Source: Zobellia roscoffensis (GTDB lineage Bacteria > Bacteroidota > Bacteroidia > Flavobacteriales > Flavobacteriaceae). From it: a stretch of DNA of 64,000 nt. The notes beneath the pieces are model-generated. The model was not told the origin of the DNA. It made no database searches and saw only the letters and a list, made by a program, of their open reading frames with translations. Position numbers and translations under genes: made by a program. The stretch lies in contig NZ_JADDXT010000002.1 in NCBI RefSeq assembly GCF_015330165.1, forward strand, positions 3,809,646-3,873,645, given 5' to 3'. Below are positions 1 through 9,547 of the stretch, one piece after another (the stretch's first letter is position 1; each line of letters begins with the position of its first letter).

Positions 1-123
1 TCATAAAAATAAGGTTAGATTATAAATTAAAACTGTAATAATTACAAATATGAAAAAAAAATTGCAAAATTATTAGGGTATTGTGAATTGGCTTTGTCAT
101 TACTAATAGAGATAAGCTAAATT

Positions 124-1275
124 ATGATTCTTCCAGAAACGGAAAACCGTATTTTAAAATATTTAACCAATGAAGCAAGTGCTGATGATTTAGACTTTTT
201 GTCTGATTGGGTGCTTGTTGAAGAAAACGAACTGCTCTTTGAAGCATATGTAAAAGTATATTTTGAAACAATGGTGGCTATGAATGAACCTGATACGGAT
301 AAAATAAAGAAGAAGCTTTTAGAAGAAATCAAACGAGAAAAAAGGACAGTATTTAGTCCGGTAGTTTTGAAATTCATGAAATATGCCGCTGTGGCCGTAT
401 TGTTTTTATCGTTGGGATATTTATATCAAAATGATTTTTTTAATAAAAAGAGTGATGATATACTTGTTCCAAATGAAGAACAAATTACCATTACAATGGG
501 TAATGGGAAAATTGAAGTTTTAGATCCAAGTAGAAAAGGAAAAGTAAAGGATGTAAATGGTAATGTAGTAGGTAATCAAGAAGAATCAAAATTGACTTAT
601 ATAGGAAATTCGTCTTCTGAAAAATTGGTTTACAATACTTTAAATGTCCCTTATGGGAAGAGGTTTGATTTGGTTTTGTCAGATGGAACTCATGTGTTTT
701 TAAATTCAGGAACCTCTTTGCGTTACCCAGTTACATTTAGAGAGAATATGAATCGAGCGGTTTTCTTAAAAGGAGAGGCGTATTTTGATGTTACTAAAGA
801 TAAAGATCATCCTTTTATAGTCCATGCAGATCAAATGGAGGTTAAAGTATTGGGGACAAAATTCAATGTGTCTCACTATGCAGAGGATTCGAGTATCAAT
901 ACCGTACTTGTAGAGGGTGCGGTAGAATTATATGCTAATGAGGGCGAAAACGAAGGAGTCGTGGTTCTTGAACCGGGGTTTAAAGCCGAATTAAATAAAA
1001 ACAGCTCTCAGATTTCTTTAGAAAAAGTAAATACTAGAGTTTATACTGCTTGGACTCAAGGAAAACTCATTTTTAGAAACAGTTCTTTTCGTCAGATACG
1101 GCAAGCATTGGAAAGGAAATATAATATTTCTATACAAAACAATAATAGTGGGCTGGATGAGCAATTGTTCGATGCTACTTTTGATATTGAATCTATTGAA
1201 GAAATACTGGAGTCTTTTAGTAAAAGTTATGCTATAACCTATAAAATAATTGACAATGAAGTAATCATAGAGTAA
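124..1275 (+). CDS. FecR-family anti-sigma factor (module A)
   Basis: This is a 383-residue FecR-type anti-sigma regulator. The N-terminal ~80 residues are cytoplasmic, a single membrane helix lies at about 83-101, the periplasmic FecR domain is at about 170-270 (VPYGKRF, LSDGT, FLKGEAYFDV, VKVLGTKFNV), and a C-terminal DUF4974-like domain covers about 310-383. In this family the N-terminus holds an ECF sigma factor, and the periplasmic part reads the STN domain of a partner SusC. The SusC gene begins 102 bp downstream and has an STN domain, which fits. No sigma factor gene precedes it within the 123 bp available, so the partner presumably lies before the window start. Family assignment is firm; the regulatory partnership is inferred. 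Confidence 0.93.
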   Translation: MILPETENRILKYLTNEASADDLDFLSDWVLVEENELLFEAYVKVYFETMVAMNEPDTDKIKKKLLEEIKREKRTVFSPVVLKFMKYAAVAVLFLSLGYLYQNDFFNKKSDDILVPNEEQITITMGNGKIEVLDPSRKGKVKDVNGNVVGNQEESKLTYIGNSSSEKLVYNTLNVPYGKRFDLVLSDGTHVFLNSGTSLRYPVTFRENMNRAVFLKGEAYFDVTKDKDHPFIVHADQMEVKVLGTKFNVSHYAEDSSINTVLVEGAVELYANEGENEGVVVLEPGFKAELNKNSSQISLEKVNTRVYTAWTQGKLIFRNSSFRQIRQALERKYNISIQNNNSGLDEQLFDATFDIESIEEILESFSKSYAITYKIIDNEVIIE

Positions 1276-1300
1276 AAACCAAAGATCATAGGGCATAAAA

Positions 1301-1330
1301 AATCGGAAAATGCGGACACATTCCCCGATT
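1301..1330 (+). promoter_or_regulatory. Stem-loop in fecR-susC leader (module A)
   Basis: Positions 1301-1312 can pair with 1319-1330 around a 6-nt loop, giving a 12-bp stem with two A-C mismatches. It sits 25 nt after the fecR stop and 48 nt before susC. No U-run follows, so it is not a standard terminator. A stem-loop at the same relative place precedes the second susC. It could act in attenuation, mRNA processing or stability; none of these is shown. Confidence 0.4.
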
Positions 1331-1377
1331 AGCTTGAAAGGTCCAAATTAAATTAAACCAATTAACACTGTAAAATT

Positions 1378-4300
1378 ATGAAAAAACTCTTTAACTCAAG
1401 GGGTGTGCGTCTATGCACTTTAAAATTAAGCTTGAAGATGAAACTTACCGTACTTTTTACGATAATCTCCTTGTTTCAAATACAAGCTAATACCTATTCC
1501 CAGACAAAAAAAATATCATTGAACATGCCTGATGCCACGGTGCAGGAGGTTATTCAAGAGATAGAAGAGCTTAGCGATTTTAAATTCTTGTTCAACAGAA
1601 AACATGTAGATGTCAATAAATCAGTGTCTATAAAAGTTGAGAAAAAATTAATATCTACAATTTTAGATGAGCTTTTTGATGGAACAAACGTTAAGTTCGA
1701 GATTTTAAAGAAGCAGATTATCTTAAAAAAGACCAAGATACCTATACAGGATATTAATTATTCTCCGAAGATTGGACAGGTGTTAAAGACCCTAGATCAA
1801 TTTACAGTTTCGGGAATGGTTACTGATCAAGAAGGAAGTCCATTGCCGGGGGCAAATATTATAGAAAAAGGTACTACAAACGGGATCACAGCAGATTTTG
1901 ATGGAAATTTTTCCATAGAAGTTTCGGATATCAATGCCACGCTTGTAGTCTCCTATATTGGTTTCTCTACTAAAGAAGTTGCCCTAGAGGGTCAAACCGA
2001 AATAACGGTTCAGTTAGCGGAGAGTGCCGCAGGATTAGACGAAGTTGTTGTTGTTGGATATGGTGTTCAGAAAAAATCTGACATTACTGGAGCAGTTTCA
2101 AATATCTCCGAAGAAAAATTACAAAGTAGGCCAGCGGCAAATTTCTCTGATGCCTTGCAAGGGAGGAGTAGTGGTGTTCAAATTAGACAATCTGGAGGTG
2201 ATCTTGATGGCAAATTTCAGATTGCTATTAGAGGTGTTGGTTCTGTTACGGGTAGTAACGATCCATTAATAGTTGTTGATGGTGTGCCGCTGATTAGTGC
2301 AAGTTTTTCTACAATCAACCCTAAAGATATTGCTTCTATAGATATCTTAAAGGATGCTTCTGCAACTGCCATCTACGGAGCTAGAGCTGCCAATGGTGTA
2401 GTGATTATTACTACAAAAAAAGGAAAAATTGGAAAACCTCAATTGACATATAGTTCAGATTTAAGTGTTGAAAATATTATAAACAGTTACGATGTTATGT
2501 CAACAGAACAGCAGCGTTTACTTTTTGTTGAGGCATTTAAAAATTCCAATAGAAGTACAGCGGTCTATGATGACCCAAGCAATCCTATTTGGCAAACAGA
2601 TACGGATTGGCAGGATTTAGGAACCCGAACTGGAATACGTCAAATACATAATATTAATTACTCGGGAGGTACGGAAAACACCCAATACTCAGCTTCGGCC
2701 TCGTATCAGAATAGAACAGGAACTATTTTAAATACTGATATCAAAACCTATTCCCTGAGAACCAATTTAAGTACTAAGGTTAATGATTGGCTTAAAATAA
2801 GCACGAATATTACCGGTAGTTATCAACCTGAGAATTATTCCAATGGTGATGACTGGGGAGCCACTGGTTACAGAGGATTGGCATACCATCACAGTTATAC
2901 GGAAGCATATGATGCAAATGGTGAATTAACAAATATTGAAACATCTTCGGCACCATATTTTGGGGCTAACGCTAATCCTCTGGTTTCATTGCTTTTGCCG
3001 ACACAAGAACGGAATACCACAAGGATATTAGGTAATTTTCAAGCCAATGTAAAACTGATGGACGGTTTATTTTTCAATACAAATTTGGGTGGAGATTTGG
3101 TAAGAATTGAAGAGTATAGCTACAATCCTATTTATCAAATAGGATTGATGATTAATAATCAAGGTTCGGTAACTGTAAGTAATAATAATGATACCAATTG
3201 GGTGGCTGATGCCACTCTGGATTATTCAAAGGATTTTAATAAGCACAGCCTAAAATTATTGGCTGGTATTTCAGCCCAACAGTTTTTGTTAAGAAGAACT
3301 GCGGCATCGGGAACCGGAACTATAGACAATTCGTTAAACCAACTCTCCAACCAAACTAGCTTTAATAGTACAGGTAGTAGTGTAAGAGGAGGTCTAGCCT
3401 CATCTTTTGCGCGTTTAAATTACGGGTATGATAATAAATACCTTTTAACGGCAACGGTTCGTAGAGATGGTTCTTCTCGTTTTGGCCCGGATAAAAGGTA
3501 TGGGACTTTCCCTTCTGCTTCTGTAGCTTGGAGAGTATCACAAGAAAACTTTTTAAAAAACAGCACCGTTTTAAACGACTTAAAATTTAGAGTGAGCTAC
3601 GGTCTTACCGGAAACCAAAACATTGGAAACTTTGAATTTATTACTAAGGCAGCGCCTACACCTTATGTGTATGGAAATACCGTAGCGGTTGGTAACTCTG
3701 CGTCCAACATTGGTAACCCTTCATTACAATGGGAAGCCAATAAGCAATTAGATATTGGAGTTGACTTTGCATTTTTTAAAAGTAGAATTAGCGGTACAAT
3801 AGATTACTATGATAAAAAATCTGAAGACCTTTTAATTCAAAATCCAATTCCATTAACGGCAGGCGTTCCCAATGCACCTATCGTAAATATTGGCTCCGTT
3901 CGTAATTCAGGACTTGAATTTTCATTTTCATCAAGAAATTTGGTGGGTAAATTCACGTGGACCACAGATTTTAACATCGCGTATAATAAAAACGAGGTAT
4001 TGGATATTGGAACGAACTCTGCCGGAGAACCTTTAGAAATTCCGGGTCAGAATATTCCTTTGTCCAATATTCCATCTAACTTAACTGTAGCCGGTAGACC
4101 AGTAGGCGCATTTAACATGTATGTCTATGATGGTGTATGGCAATTAGGGGAGGAAGCCGAAGCTGCAGCTTGGTCTAATGCCGTTCCTGGAGATCCTAGG
4201 TATAAGGATATTAATGAGAATGGTGTTTTAGATGCGGGAGATAGAACTTTTGTGGGAAATCCACATCCAAAGCTTATTGGCGGTATAGACAATACGTTTT

Positions 4301-4767
4301 CGTATAACAATTTGTCCTTGTCCATTTTTATGAATTATGCAACAGGTAATAAATTGTATAATTCTGCAAGAAACCTATTTTCAAGAGGGGTTCCTTTTGT
4401 GCAGAATTTTTCAGAAGCCTCTGATTTTTGGACTCCGGATAATCCGTCTGAAGTTCCTAGGCCTTCTCAAGGAGGTAATACAACAACTTTGGCAACCTTG
4501 GTTTCTACACGCTTTTTGGAAGATGCTAGTTTTTTAAGAGTGAAAAATGTAGCGCTAACCTATGACTTACCGAGTAAGATTTTTGATAATTCGTTCATAC
4601 AAAGTGCTCAATTTACTGTTTCAGGAACTAATCTTTTGACCTTTACCAAGTATACGGGTCTTGATCCTGAGTCTTCAAGCAGGACAAGTTTACTGTCCGC
4701 AGGTATAGATTATACGCCTTACCCAAATACAAGGCAATATAATTTAGGAGTTAAAATCAGTTTTTAA
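1378..4767 (+). CDS. SusC/RagA-type TonB-dependent transporter with STN domain (module A)
   Basis: This 1129-residue outer-membrane transporter has an export signal whose hydrophobic core is at about 23-37. It then has an STN signalling domain (~48-115), a carboxypeptidase-D-like regulatory domain (~143-218), a TonB-box-like LDEVVVVGYG near 219-229, a plug, and a SusC-type beta barrel to the terminus. SusC proteins import oligosaccharides with a SusD lid, powered by TonB. The STN domain is the part that signals to FecR, here encoded immediately upstream. The SusD gene follows after 16 bp. The substrate cannot be read from the sequence, although the sulfatases downstream suggest a sulfated glycan. 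Confidence 0.96.
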   Translation: MKKLFNSRGVRLCTLKLSLKMKLTVLFTIISLFQIQANTYSQTKKISLNMPDATVQEVIQEIEELSDFKFLFNRKHVDVNKSVSIKVEKKLISTILDELFDGTNVKFEILKKQIILKKTKIPIQDINYSPKIGQVLKTLDQFTVSGMVTDQEGSPLPGANIIEKGTTNGITADFDGNFSIEVSDINATLVVSYIGFSTKEVALEGQTEITVQLAESAAGLDEVVVVGYGVQKKSDITGAVSNISEEKLQSRPAANFSDALQGRSSGVQIRQSGGDLDGKFQIAIRGVGSVTGSNDPLIVVDGVPLISASFSTINPKDIASIDILKDASATAIYGARAANGVVIITTKKGKIGKPQLTYSSDLSVENIINSYDVMSTEQQRLLFVEAFKNSNRSTAVYDDPSNPIWQTDTDWQDLGTRTGIRQIHNINYSGGTENTQYSASASYQNRTGTILNTDIKTYSLRTNLSTKVNDWLKISTNITGSYQPENYSNGDDWGATGYRGLAYHHSYTEAYDANGELTNIETSSAPYFGANANPLVSLLLPTQERNTTRILGNFQANVKLMDGLFFNTNLGGDLVRIEEYSYNPIYQIGLMINNQGSVTVSNNNDTNWVADATLDYSKDFNKHSLKLLAGISAQQFLLRRTAASGTGTIDNSLNQLSNQTSFNSTGSSVRGGLASSFARLNYGYDNKYLLTATVRRDGSSRFGPDKRYGTFPSASVAWRVSQENFLKNSTVLNDLKFRVSYGLTGNQNIGNFEFITKAAPTPYVYGNTVAVGNSASNIGNPSLQWEANKQLDIGVDFAFFKSRISGTIDYYDKKSEDLLIQNPIPLTAGVPNAPIVNIGSVRNSGLEFSFSSRNLVGKFTWTTDFNIAYNKNEVLDIGTNSAGEPLEIPGQNIPLSNIPSNLTVAGRPVGAFNMYVYDGVWQLGEEAEAAAWSNAVPGDPRYKDINENGVLDAGDRTFVGNPHPKLIGGIDNTFSYNNLSLSIFMNYATGNKLYNSARNLFSRGVPFVQNFSEASDFWTPDNPSEVPRPSQGGNTTTLATLVSTRFLEDASFLRVKNVALTYDLPSKIFDNSFIQSAQFTVSGTNLLTFTKYTGLDPESSSRTSLLSAGIDYTPYPNTRQYNLGVKISF

Positions 4768-4783
4768 ATTAAATAGGGATAAG

Positions 4784-6289
4784 ATGAAAAATTATATAAA
4801 ATATATAGGTTTAGTATTAATTGGGGTAGCGTGTTTTAGCTGTAGTAAAATCTTGGACCCAGAACCAGAGGGTCAGGTCGCGTTAGAAGAACTTTTAGCC
4901 ACGGAAGAAGGTCTAATAACTGGAGTTAATGGTGTTTATGCACCTTTGCAACCCATTTTTCAAAATACAATGGTTCAATTAGCGGGTCGTTCAAGTGATG
5001 ATAGTTGGACATGGCGAAAGGAGACGGAATCAGATATTTTTAATATTGATGAGTCATTTGGATTGATTCAATCCACCTGGGAGAACCATTATCAAGGTAT
5101 TACAAGAGCGAATACAGTTTTATCACGAATGACTTTAATAGAAGAGTTTTCAAGTGATGAAATGAAGTCTATAATTGAAGGGCAATGCAAGTTTATGCGT
5201 GGTTTTTATTACTTCCATTTAGTTCGCTTTTATGGAGGAGTGCCTTTAATACTGGAGGAGATTAAATCGCCTTCAGAAGCAGAATTGCCAAGAGCTTCTA
5301 TTGAGGAAGTATATGCCCAAATAAAGTTAGACTTGAACGGGGCTATTACATTATTGCCAGAATCTTATTCCGGCGGTGCAGGAAGAGAAGTAGGACAGGC
5401 CACAAAATACGCGGCTATGGTTCTACTGGCAAAAGTAAACTTAGAACTGGAAGAATGGGAGGCTGCTGTAGAAAATACTACGGATATCATTGGAAAGGGT
5501 CGTTTGTTAGAAAACTATGCCGATAATTTCAATGGGTCTAGCGAGAACGGACCAGGCTCAATTTTTGAAGTACAGTATGGAGGTGAAACTGCTGCCACGA
5601 CAACAACGTTAAGAAATACATTTGCACCAGAGGCTTTCCAAGGGGGAGCGGCATCTTTGCCAACAGATGACCAACTAAATGGGGAAGGTGGAAGTTTATC
5701 CTCGGGGTACGGTATTGTACAGGAATATGAGACAGGTGACAAAAGATTTGAAATAACGTTAGCAGATTATAATCTTGATAATTTTCTGTTTCCTGACCAA
5801 CCAAAAGGCAGCCTTAAATTTGTAAATAAGTATTTGAATAATATAGACCAACCACCGAGTCAAAGTACTTGGAACTATCCTGTAATAAGATATGCCGATG
5901 TGTTATTAATGCGAGCCGAAGCATTGAATGAGGTAGCTTATGCTGCTAATGGAGAGGCTTTTGACCTTCTAAATGAAGTTAGGCTTAATGCTGGTCTTCC
6001 AGGTCATGATGCCACTACGCTTGCTTCTCAGGAAGAATTTAGATTAGCATTAAGGAAAGAGCGAAGAATAGAGTTGGCATTTGAAACCAAACGTTATTTT
6101 GATATGAATAGATGGGGGATATTGGAAGATCGTATTCAGTTTCAAATGGATATCAAGGGAGAGTTAACATTCCCAGCACAACGATTAATATCTCACCCAA
6201 TCACGGGGAAACCATATTTTTTATATCCTATTCCACTAGTTGAGTTTTCAAACAATGCCAATATTCAGGAACAAAATCCAGGGTACTAG
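4784..6289 (+). CDS. SusD/RagB-family nutrient-binding lipoprotein (module A)
   Basis: This 501-residue surface lipoprotein has a signal peptide ending in a lipobox-like CFSC, with lipidation predicted at Cys20. The TPR-rich SusD fold is indicated by the mid-protein RGFYYFHLVRFYGGVPLI and by the C-terminal RKERRIELAFE and RYFDMNRWG motifs typical of RagB/SusD proteins. It caps the SusC pore encoded 16 bp upstream and binds the glycan at the cell surface. Length is normal for the family. The ligand is unknown. Confidence 0.95.
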   Translation: MKNYIKYIGLVLIGVACFSCSKILDPEPEGQVALEELLATEEGLITGVNGVYAPLQPIFQNTMVQLAGRSSDDSWTWRKETESDIFNIDESFGLIQSTWENHYQGITRANTVLSRMTLIEEFSSDEMKSIIEGQCKFMRGFYYFHLVRFYGGVPLILEEIKSPSEAELPRASIEEVYAQIKLDLNGAITLLPESYSGGAGREVGQATKYAAMVLLAKVNLELEEWEAAVENTTDIIGKGRLLENYADNFNGSSENGPGSIFEVQYGGETAATTTTLRNTFAPEAFQGGAASLPTDDQLNGEGGSLSSGYGIVQEYETGDKRFEITLADYNLDNFLFPDQPKGSLKFVNKYLNNIDQPPSQSTWNYPVIRYADVLLMRAEALNEVAYAANGEAFDLLNEVRLNAGLPGHDATTLASQEEFRLALRKERRIELAFETKRYFDMNRWGILEDRIQFQMDIKGELTFPAQRLISHPITGKPYFLYPIPLVEFSNNANIQEQNPGY

Positions 6290-6334
6290 TAGGGTATATG
6301 CTAAACTTGGCTCGTAATATAAAACTTTTAAAGT

Positions 6335-7876
6335 ATGAATTCTAAGCTAACCTATTTGGGAGTTAAGAGAGTGCGCATAGCGATATGGATATCGTTTATT
6401 ACGGCATCTTGTGTTTCGCAAGTATCAAAATCTATAGACTTATCTAATCCAGAATATCTAAAACCTAACATTGTCTATATTTTGGCAGATGACATGGGGT
6501 ACGGAGATTTGTCGTCGCTAAATCCAAAGTCGGGCATTCAAACGCCTAATATGGATAAAATAGTTGAAGAGGGAATGTATTTTACGGATGCCCATTCTAA
6601 TTCAGCAGTTTGTACCCCGACCCGTTACGGTATTCTAACAGGGCGGTATGCTTGGCGAAGTCGTTTAAAAGAAGGGGTGCTATGGGGATATGATCCGCCT
6701 CTTATTGAGGATAACCGTACAACCGTTGCTTCATTTTTGAGTGATAATGGTTACCGAACGGCTTGTATTGGAAAATGGCACTTGGGCTTAGGCTGGCATG
6801 CTAAAGACACTGCAAAACCTATTGCAAAATATGAATGGGACAAGGTCTTTAAGGAAGGGGCGGATAGTAATGTTGATTTTAGCAAGCAAGTAAATGGCCC
6901 GAATACATTAGGTTTTGATTATTCTTATATTATTCCCTCTTCATTGGATATGACACCTTACTTGTATCTCGAGAATGAAAAGGCAACTGAATTGCCTACA
7001 GCTTACACATCAGGGAAAAGTGCGGATAAGGATGGTAGAGGTGTCTTTTGGCGTGCTGGAGAAGTTGCTCCAAATTTTAATTTTCATAATGTACTTGAGC
7101 ATCTAACGGATAAGACCACAGACTATATAAAAAAGCAGAAGAATTCAAAAAAGCCGTTCTTTATTTATTTTCCATTAACCGCACCCCATACGCCGTGGTT
7201 GCCTACGGAAGCAGTAAACGGGAAATCCAATGCTGGCCGTTATGGTGATTTTGTAACCTTGGTAGATAATACCGTTGGTAAAGTACTTCAAGCTTTGGAG
7301 AAGTCAGGTCAGGCAGAAAACACTTTAATTATTGTTACTTCGGATAATGGTTCCAACTGGACCGAAGATGATAAAAAAGAATTTGAGCATCGTGCGAATT
7401 ATATCTATCGCGGGCAGAAGGCTGATATTTATGAAGGAGGTCACCGGATTCCTTTTATAGCTAGGTGGCCCGGAACAATAGAAGCAGGGAGTGTTTCTAA
7501 TCAAGTAATGTGTACGACAGATTTACTGGCTACTTTATCCGGTATTATAGGGAAAGAATTACCTAACAACTCGGGCGAGGACAGTTATAATATGCTGCCA
7601 GCTCTTACTGGAAATGCTAAAGAACAAATTCGTGATTATACGGTACATCATTCTCTAAATGGCTTTTTTGCCATTCGCAAAGGTCCATGGAAATTTACAA
7701 CATTACTTGGTTCCGGAGGGTTTAGTAAGCCAGATTTGATTGAACCAGAAAAAGGAAATCCTAATGCTACTTTATTCAATTTAGAAGAGGACCCAAAGGA
7801 GATTCAGAATGTTTATGATGAAAATCCAGAAGTAGTCAAAGAGCTTTTAGTACTTCTTGAGGGTGCAAAAAAGTAA
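6335..7876 (+). CDS. S1-family sulfatase, lipoprotein
   Basis: This 513-residue type I sulfatase carries the metal-binding start of the fold (ADDMGYGD at 51-58) and the formylglycine signature CTPTR at 93-97, so Cys93 is the residue converted to formylglycine. Further S1 hallmarks are TGRYAWR, GKWHLG, TAPHTPW and SDNGS. The N-terminus has a hydrophobic segment ending TASC, suggesting a lipoprotein lipidated at Cys26. It follows susD by 45 bp and is probably in the same transcript. The family removes sulfate esters from glycans, but the subfamily and substrate cannot be assigned by eye. No formylglycine-generating maturase is encoded in the window. Confidence 0.94.
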   Translation: MNSKLTYLGVKRVRIAIWISFITASCVSQVSKSIDLSNPEYLKPNIVYILADDMGYGDLSSLNPKSGIQTPNMDKIVEEGMYFTDAHSNSAVCTPTRYGILTGRYAWRSRLKEGVLWGYDPPLIEDNRTTVASFLSDNGYRTACIGKWHLGLGWHAKDTAKPIAKYEWDKVFKEGADSNVDFSKQVNGPNTLGFDYSYIIPSSLDMTPYLYLENEKATELPTAYTSGKSADKDGRGVFWRAGEVAPNFNFHNVLEHLTDKTTDYIKKQKNSKKPFFIYFPLTAPHTPWLPTEAVNGKSNAGRYGDFVTLVDNTVGKVLQALEKSGQAENTLIIVTSDNGSNWTEDDKKEFEHRANYIYRGQKADIYEGGHRIPFIARWPGTIEAGSVSNQVMCTTDLLATLSGIIGKELPNNSGEDSYNMLPALTGNAKEQIRDYTVHHSLNGFFAIRKGPWKFTTLLGSGGFSKPDLIEPEKGNPNATLFNLEEDPKEIQNVYDENPEVVKELLVLLEGAKK

Positions 7877-7942
7877 GTATTAAACGAGAGAGAAGTGTAG
7901 AGTATAGAATGCCACTTTATTAGAATATTATATACTTAAGAA

Positions 7943-9517
7943 ATGAAAAAAGTACTAAAACGTTCAGTCGTTTGTTTTTTTATGGTTTTAATTGCTTCAT
8001 GTGGAAACAACAAAGAAGTAAAAAAGGAAGTAACCATCAGTGAGGTATCTAAACCAAATATCGTAATAATTTATGCCGATGATATGGGTTATGGTGATTT
8101 GAACATTCAAAATCCAGATTCTAAAATACCAACGCCTAATCTAGATAAGTTAGCTTCCGAAGGGATGCGCTTTACGGATGCCCATAGTTCTTCTGGCATT
8201 TGCTCTCCTAGCCGTTATGCCCTGTTAACGGGTAAGTATCATTGGAGAAAGCAGCATGGTATAGTGCAATCATTTGGGGAGCCCTTTTTTAATGACACAG
8301 ATATAACACTACCCCAAGTATTGCAAACATCCGGTTATACCACGGCCTGTATAGGAAAATGGCATTTGGGATGGGATTGGGAACTTAATAATGAACCTTC
8401 CGGAGAAACTATCCGTAATGGAAAATCAATAAAATTCTACCAGTCAAAAGATATAGATTGGAACAAACCTATAAATGGAGGTCCCTTAGACCGTGGGTTT
8501 GATTATTATTATGGAGACGGAACAATTAATTTTCCTCCATATACTTGGGTAGAAAATGAGAAGGTAATAACGGCGCCAACCGTGAATCAGGATATAGAGA
8601 ATGGTAGTCACGTTACTAAAGAAGGGAATTGGGAATTTCGCCCAGGCCCTATGGTAGATGGTTGGGACCCTTATAAAGTTTTACCAACGCTTACGGAAAA
8701 GGCTGTGGAGTATGTAAACAAGCAATCAGAAGACAAACCCTTTTTTCTATACTTAGCGCTGCCTTCTCCACATGCACCTATTATTCCTAATGATGAGTTT
8801 ATAGGAAAATCAGAAGCGGGTGGTTACGGAGATTTTATGGTCCAAACAGATTGGGTAGCAGGCCAAGTATTAAAGGCTTTAAAGGCAAAAGGTCTTGAAG
8901 AAAACACTATTGTTATTTTTAGTGCAGATAATGGTCCAGAGAAATATGCTTTCGCTAGAGCTGAGAAATATGGACACTTTAGCATGGGTAATTTACGAGG
9001 CCTAAAACGTGATGTTTGGGAAGGAGGCCACCATGTTCCTTTTGTTGTTAAATGGCCAGGAAAAATAGAAAAGGGCTCGATTTCTAATGAGGTAATTTCT
9101 CAAGTAGATATTATGGCAACTTTAGCCACATTAACTAAGAGCGACTTACCAAAAACTGCGGCACCGGACAGTTATAATTTACTTCCTGTATTTCTAGGGG
9201 AAGAATATACTTCACCTTTGAGAGAGGCAACAGTACACAATACTTTTGAAGATAAATGGGGACTTAGACAAGGAAAATGGCTTTACATAAATGCGCCCTC
9301 TGGAGAACATAGTAAAATGCCAGATTCATTTAAAAAACTTCGGGGGTATTCTGATTTTAAAACAGAGGGTTTATTATATGATATGGAGAATGACCCTGAA
9401 CAACGCAAAAATTTATATGCAGAACATCCTGATAAAATTAAAAACATGGCTCTATTACTAGAAAAGTATAAGGAGCAGGGCTATTCTGTAGACCATTCTG
9501 AGGTAATTATAAATTAA
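7943..9517 (+). CDS. S1-family sulfatase, lipoprotein
   Basis: This second sulfatase of module A has 524 residues, with a lipobox LIASC (Cys20), ADDMGYGD near 45-52, and the signature CSPSR at 87-91, where Cys87 is the formylglycine precursor. GKWHLG, SPHAP, SADNGP and the downstream KRDVWEGGHHVPF region are all intact. It differs clearly from its upstream neighbour (different signature residues and different mid-region), so this is not a recent duplicate. It probably attacks a different sulfate position or residue of the same glycan, which is inference. A degraded third sulfatase follows. Confidence 0.94.
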   Translation: MKKVLKRSVVCFFMVLIASCGNNKEVKKEVTISEVSKPNIVIIYADDMGYGDLNIQNPDSKIPTPNLDKLASEGMRFTDAHSSSGICSPSRYALLTGKYHWRKQHGIVQSFGEPFFNDTDITLPQVLQTSGYTTACIGKWHLGWDWELNNEPSGETIRNGKSIKFYQSKDIDWNKPINGGPLDRGFDYYYGDGTINFPPYTWVENEKVITAPTVNQDIENGSHVTKEGNWEFRPGPMVDGWDPYKVLPTLTEKAVEYVNKQSEDKPFFLYLALPSPHAPIIPNDEFIGKSEAGGYGDFMVQTDWVAGQVLKALKAKGLEENTIVIFSADNGPEKYAFARAEKYGHFSMGNLRGLKRDVWEGGHHVPFVVKWPGKIEKGSISNEVISQVDIMATLATLTKSDLPKTAAPDSYNLLPVFLGEEYTSPLREATVHNTFEDKWGLRQGKWLYINAPSGEHSKMPDSFKKLRGYSDFKTEGLLYDMENDPEQRKNLYAEHPDKIKNMALLLEKYKEQGYSVDHSEVIIN

Positions 9518-9547
9518 GACATAAGTATACGATAAACGTTGGAGTGT

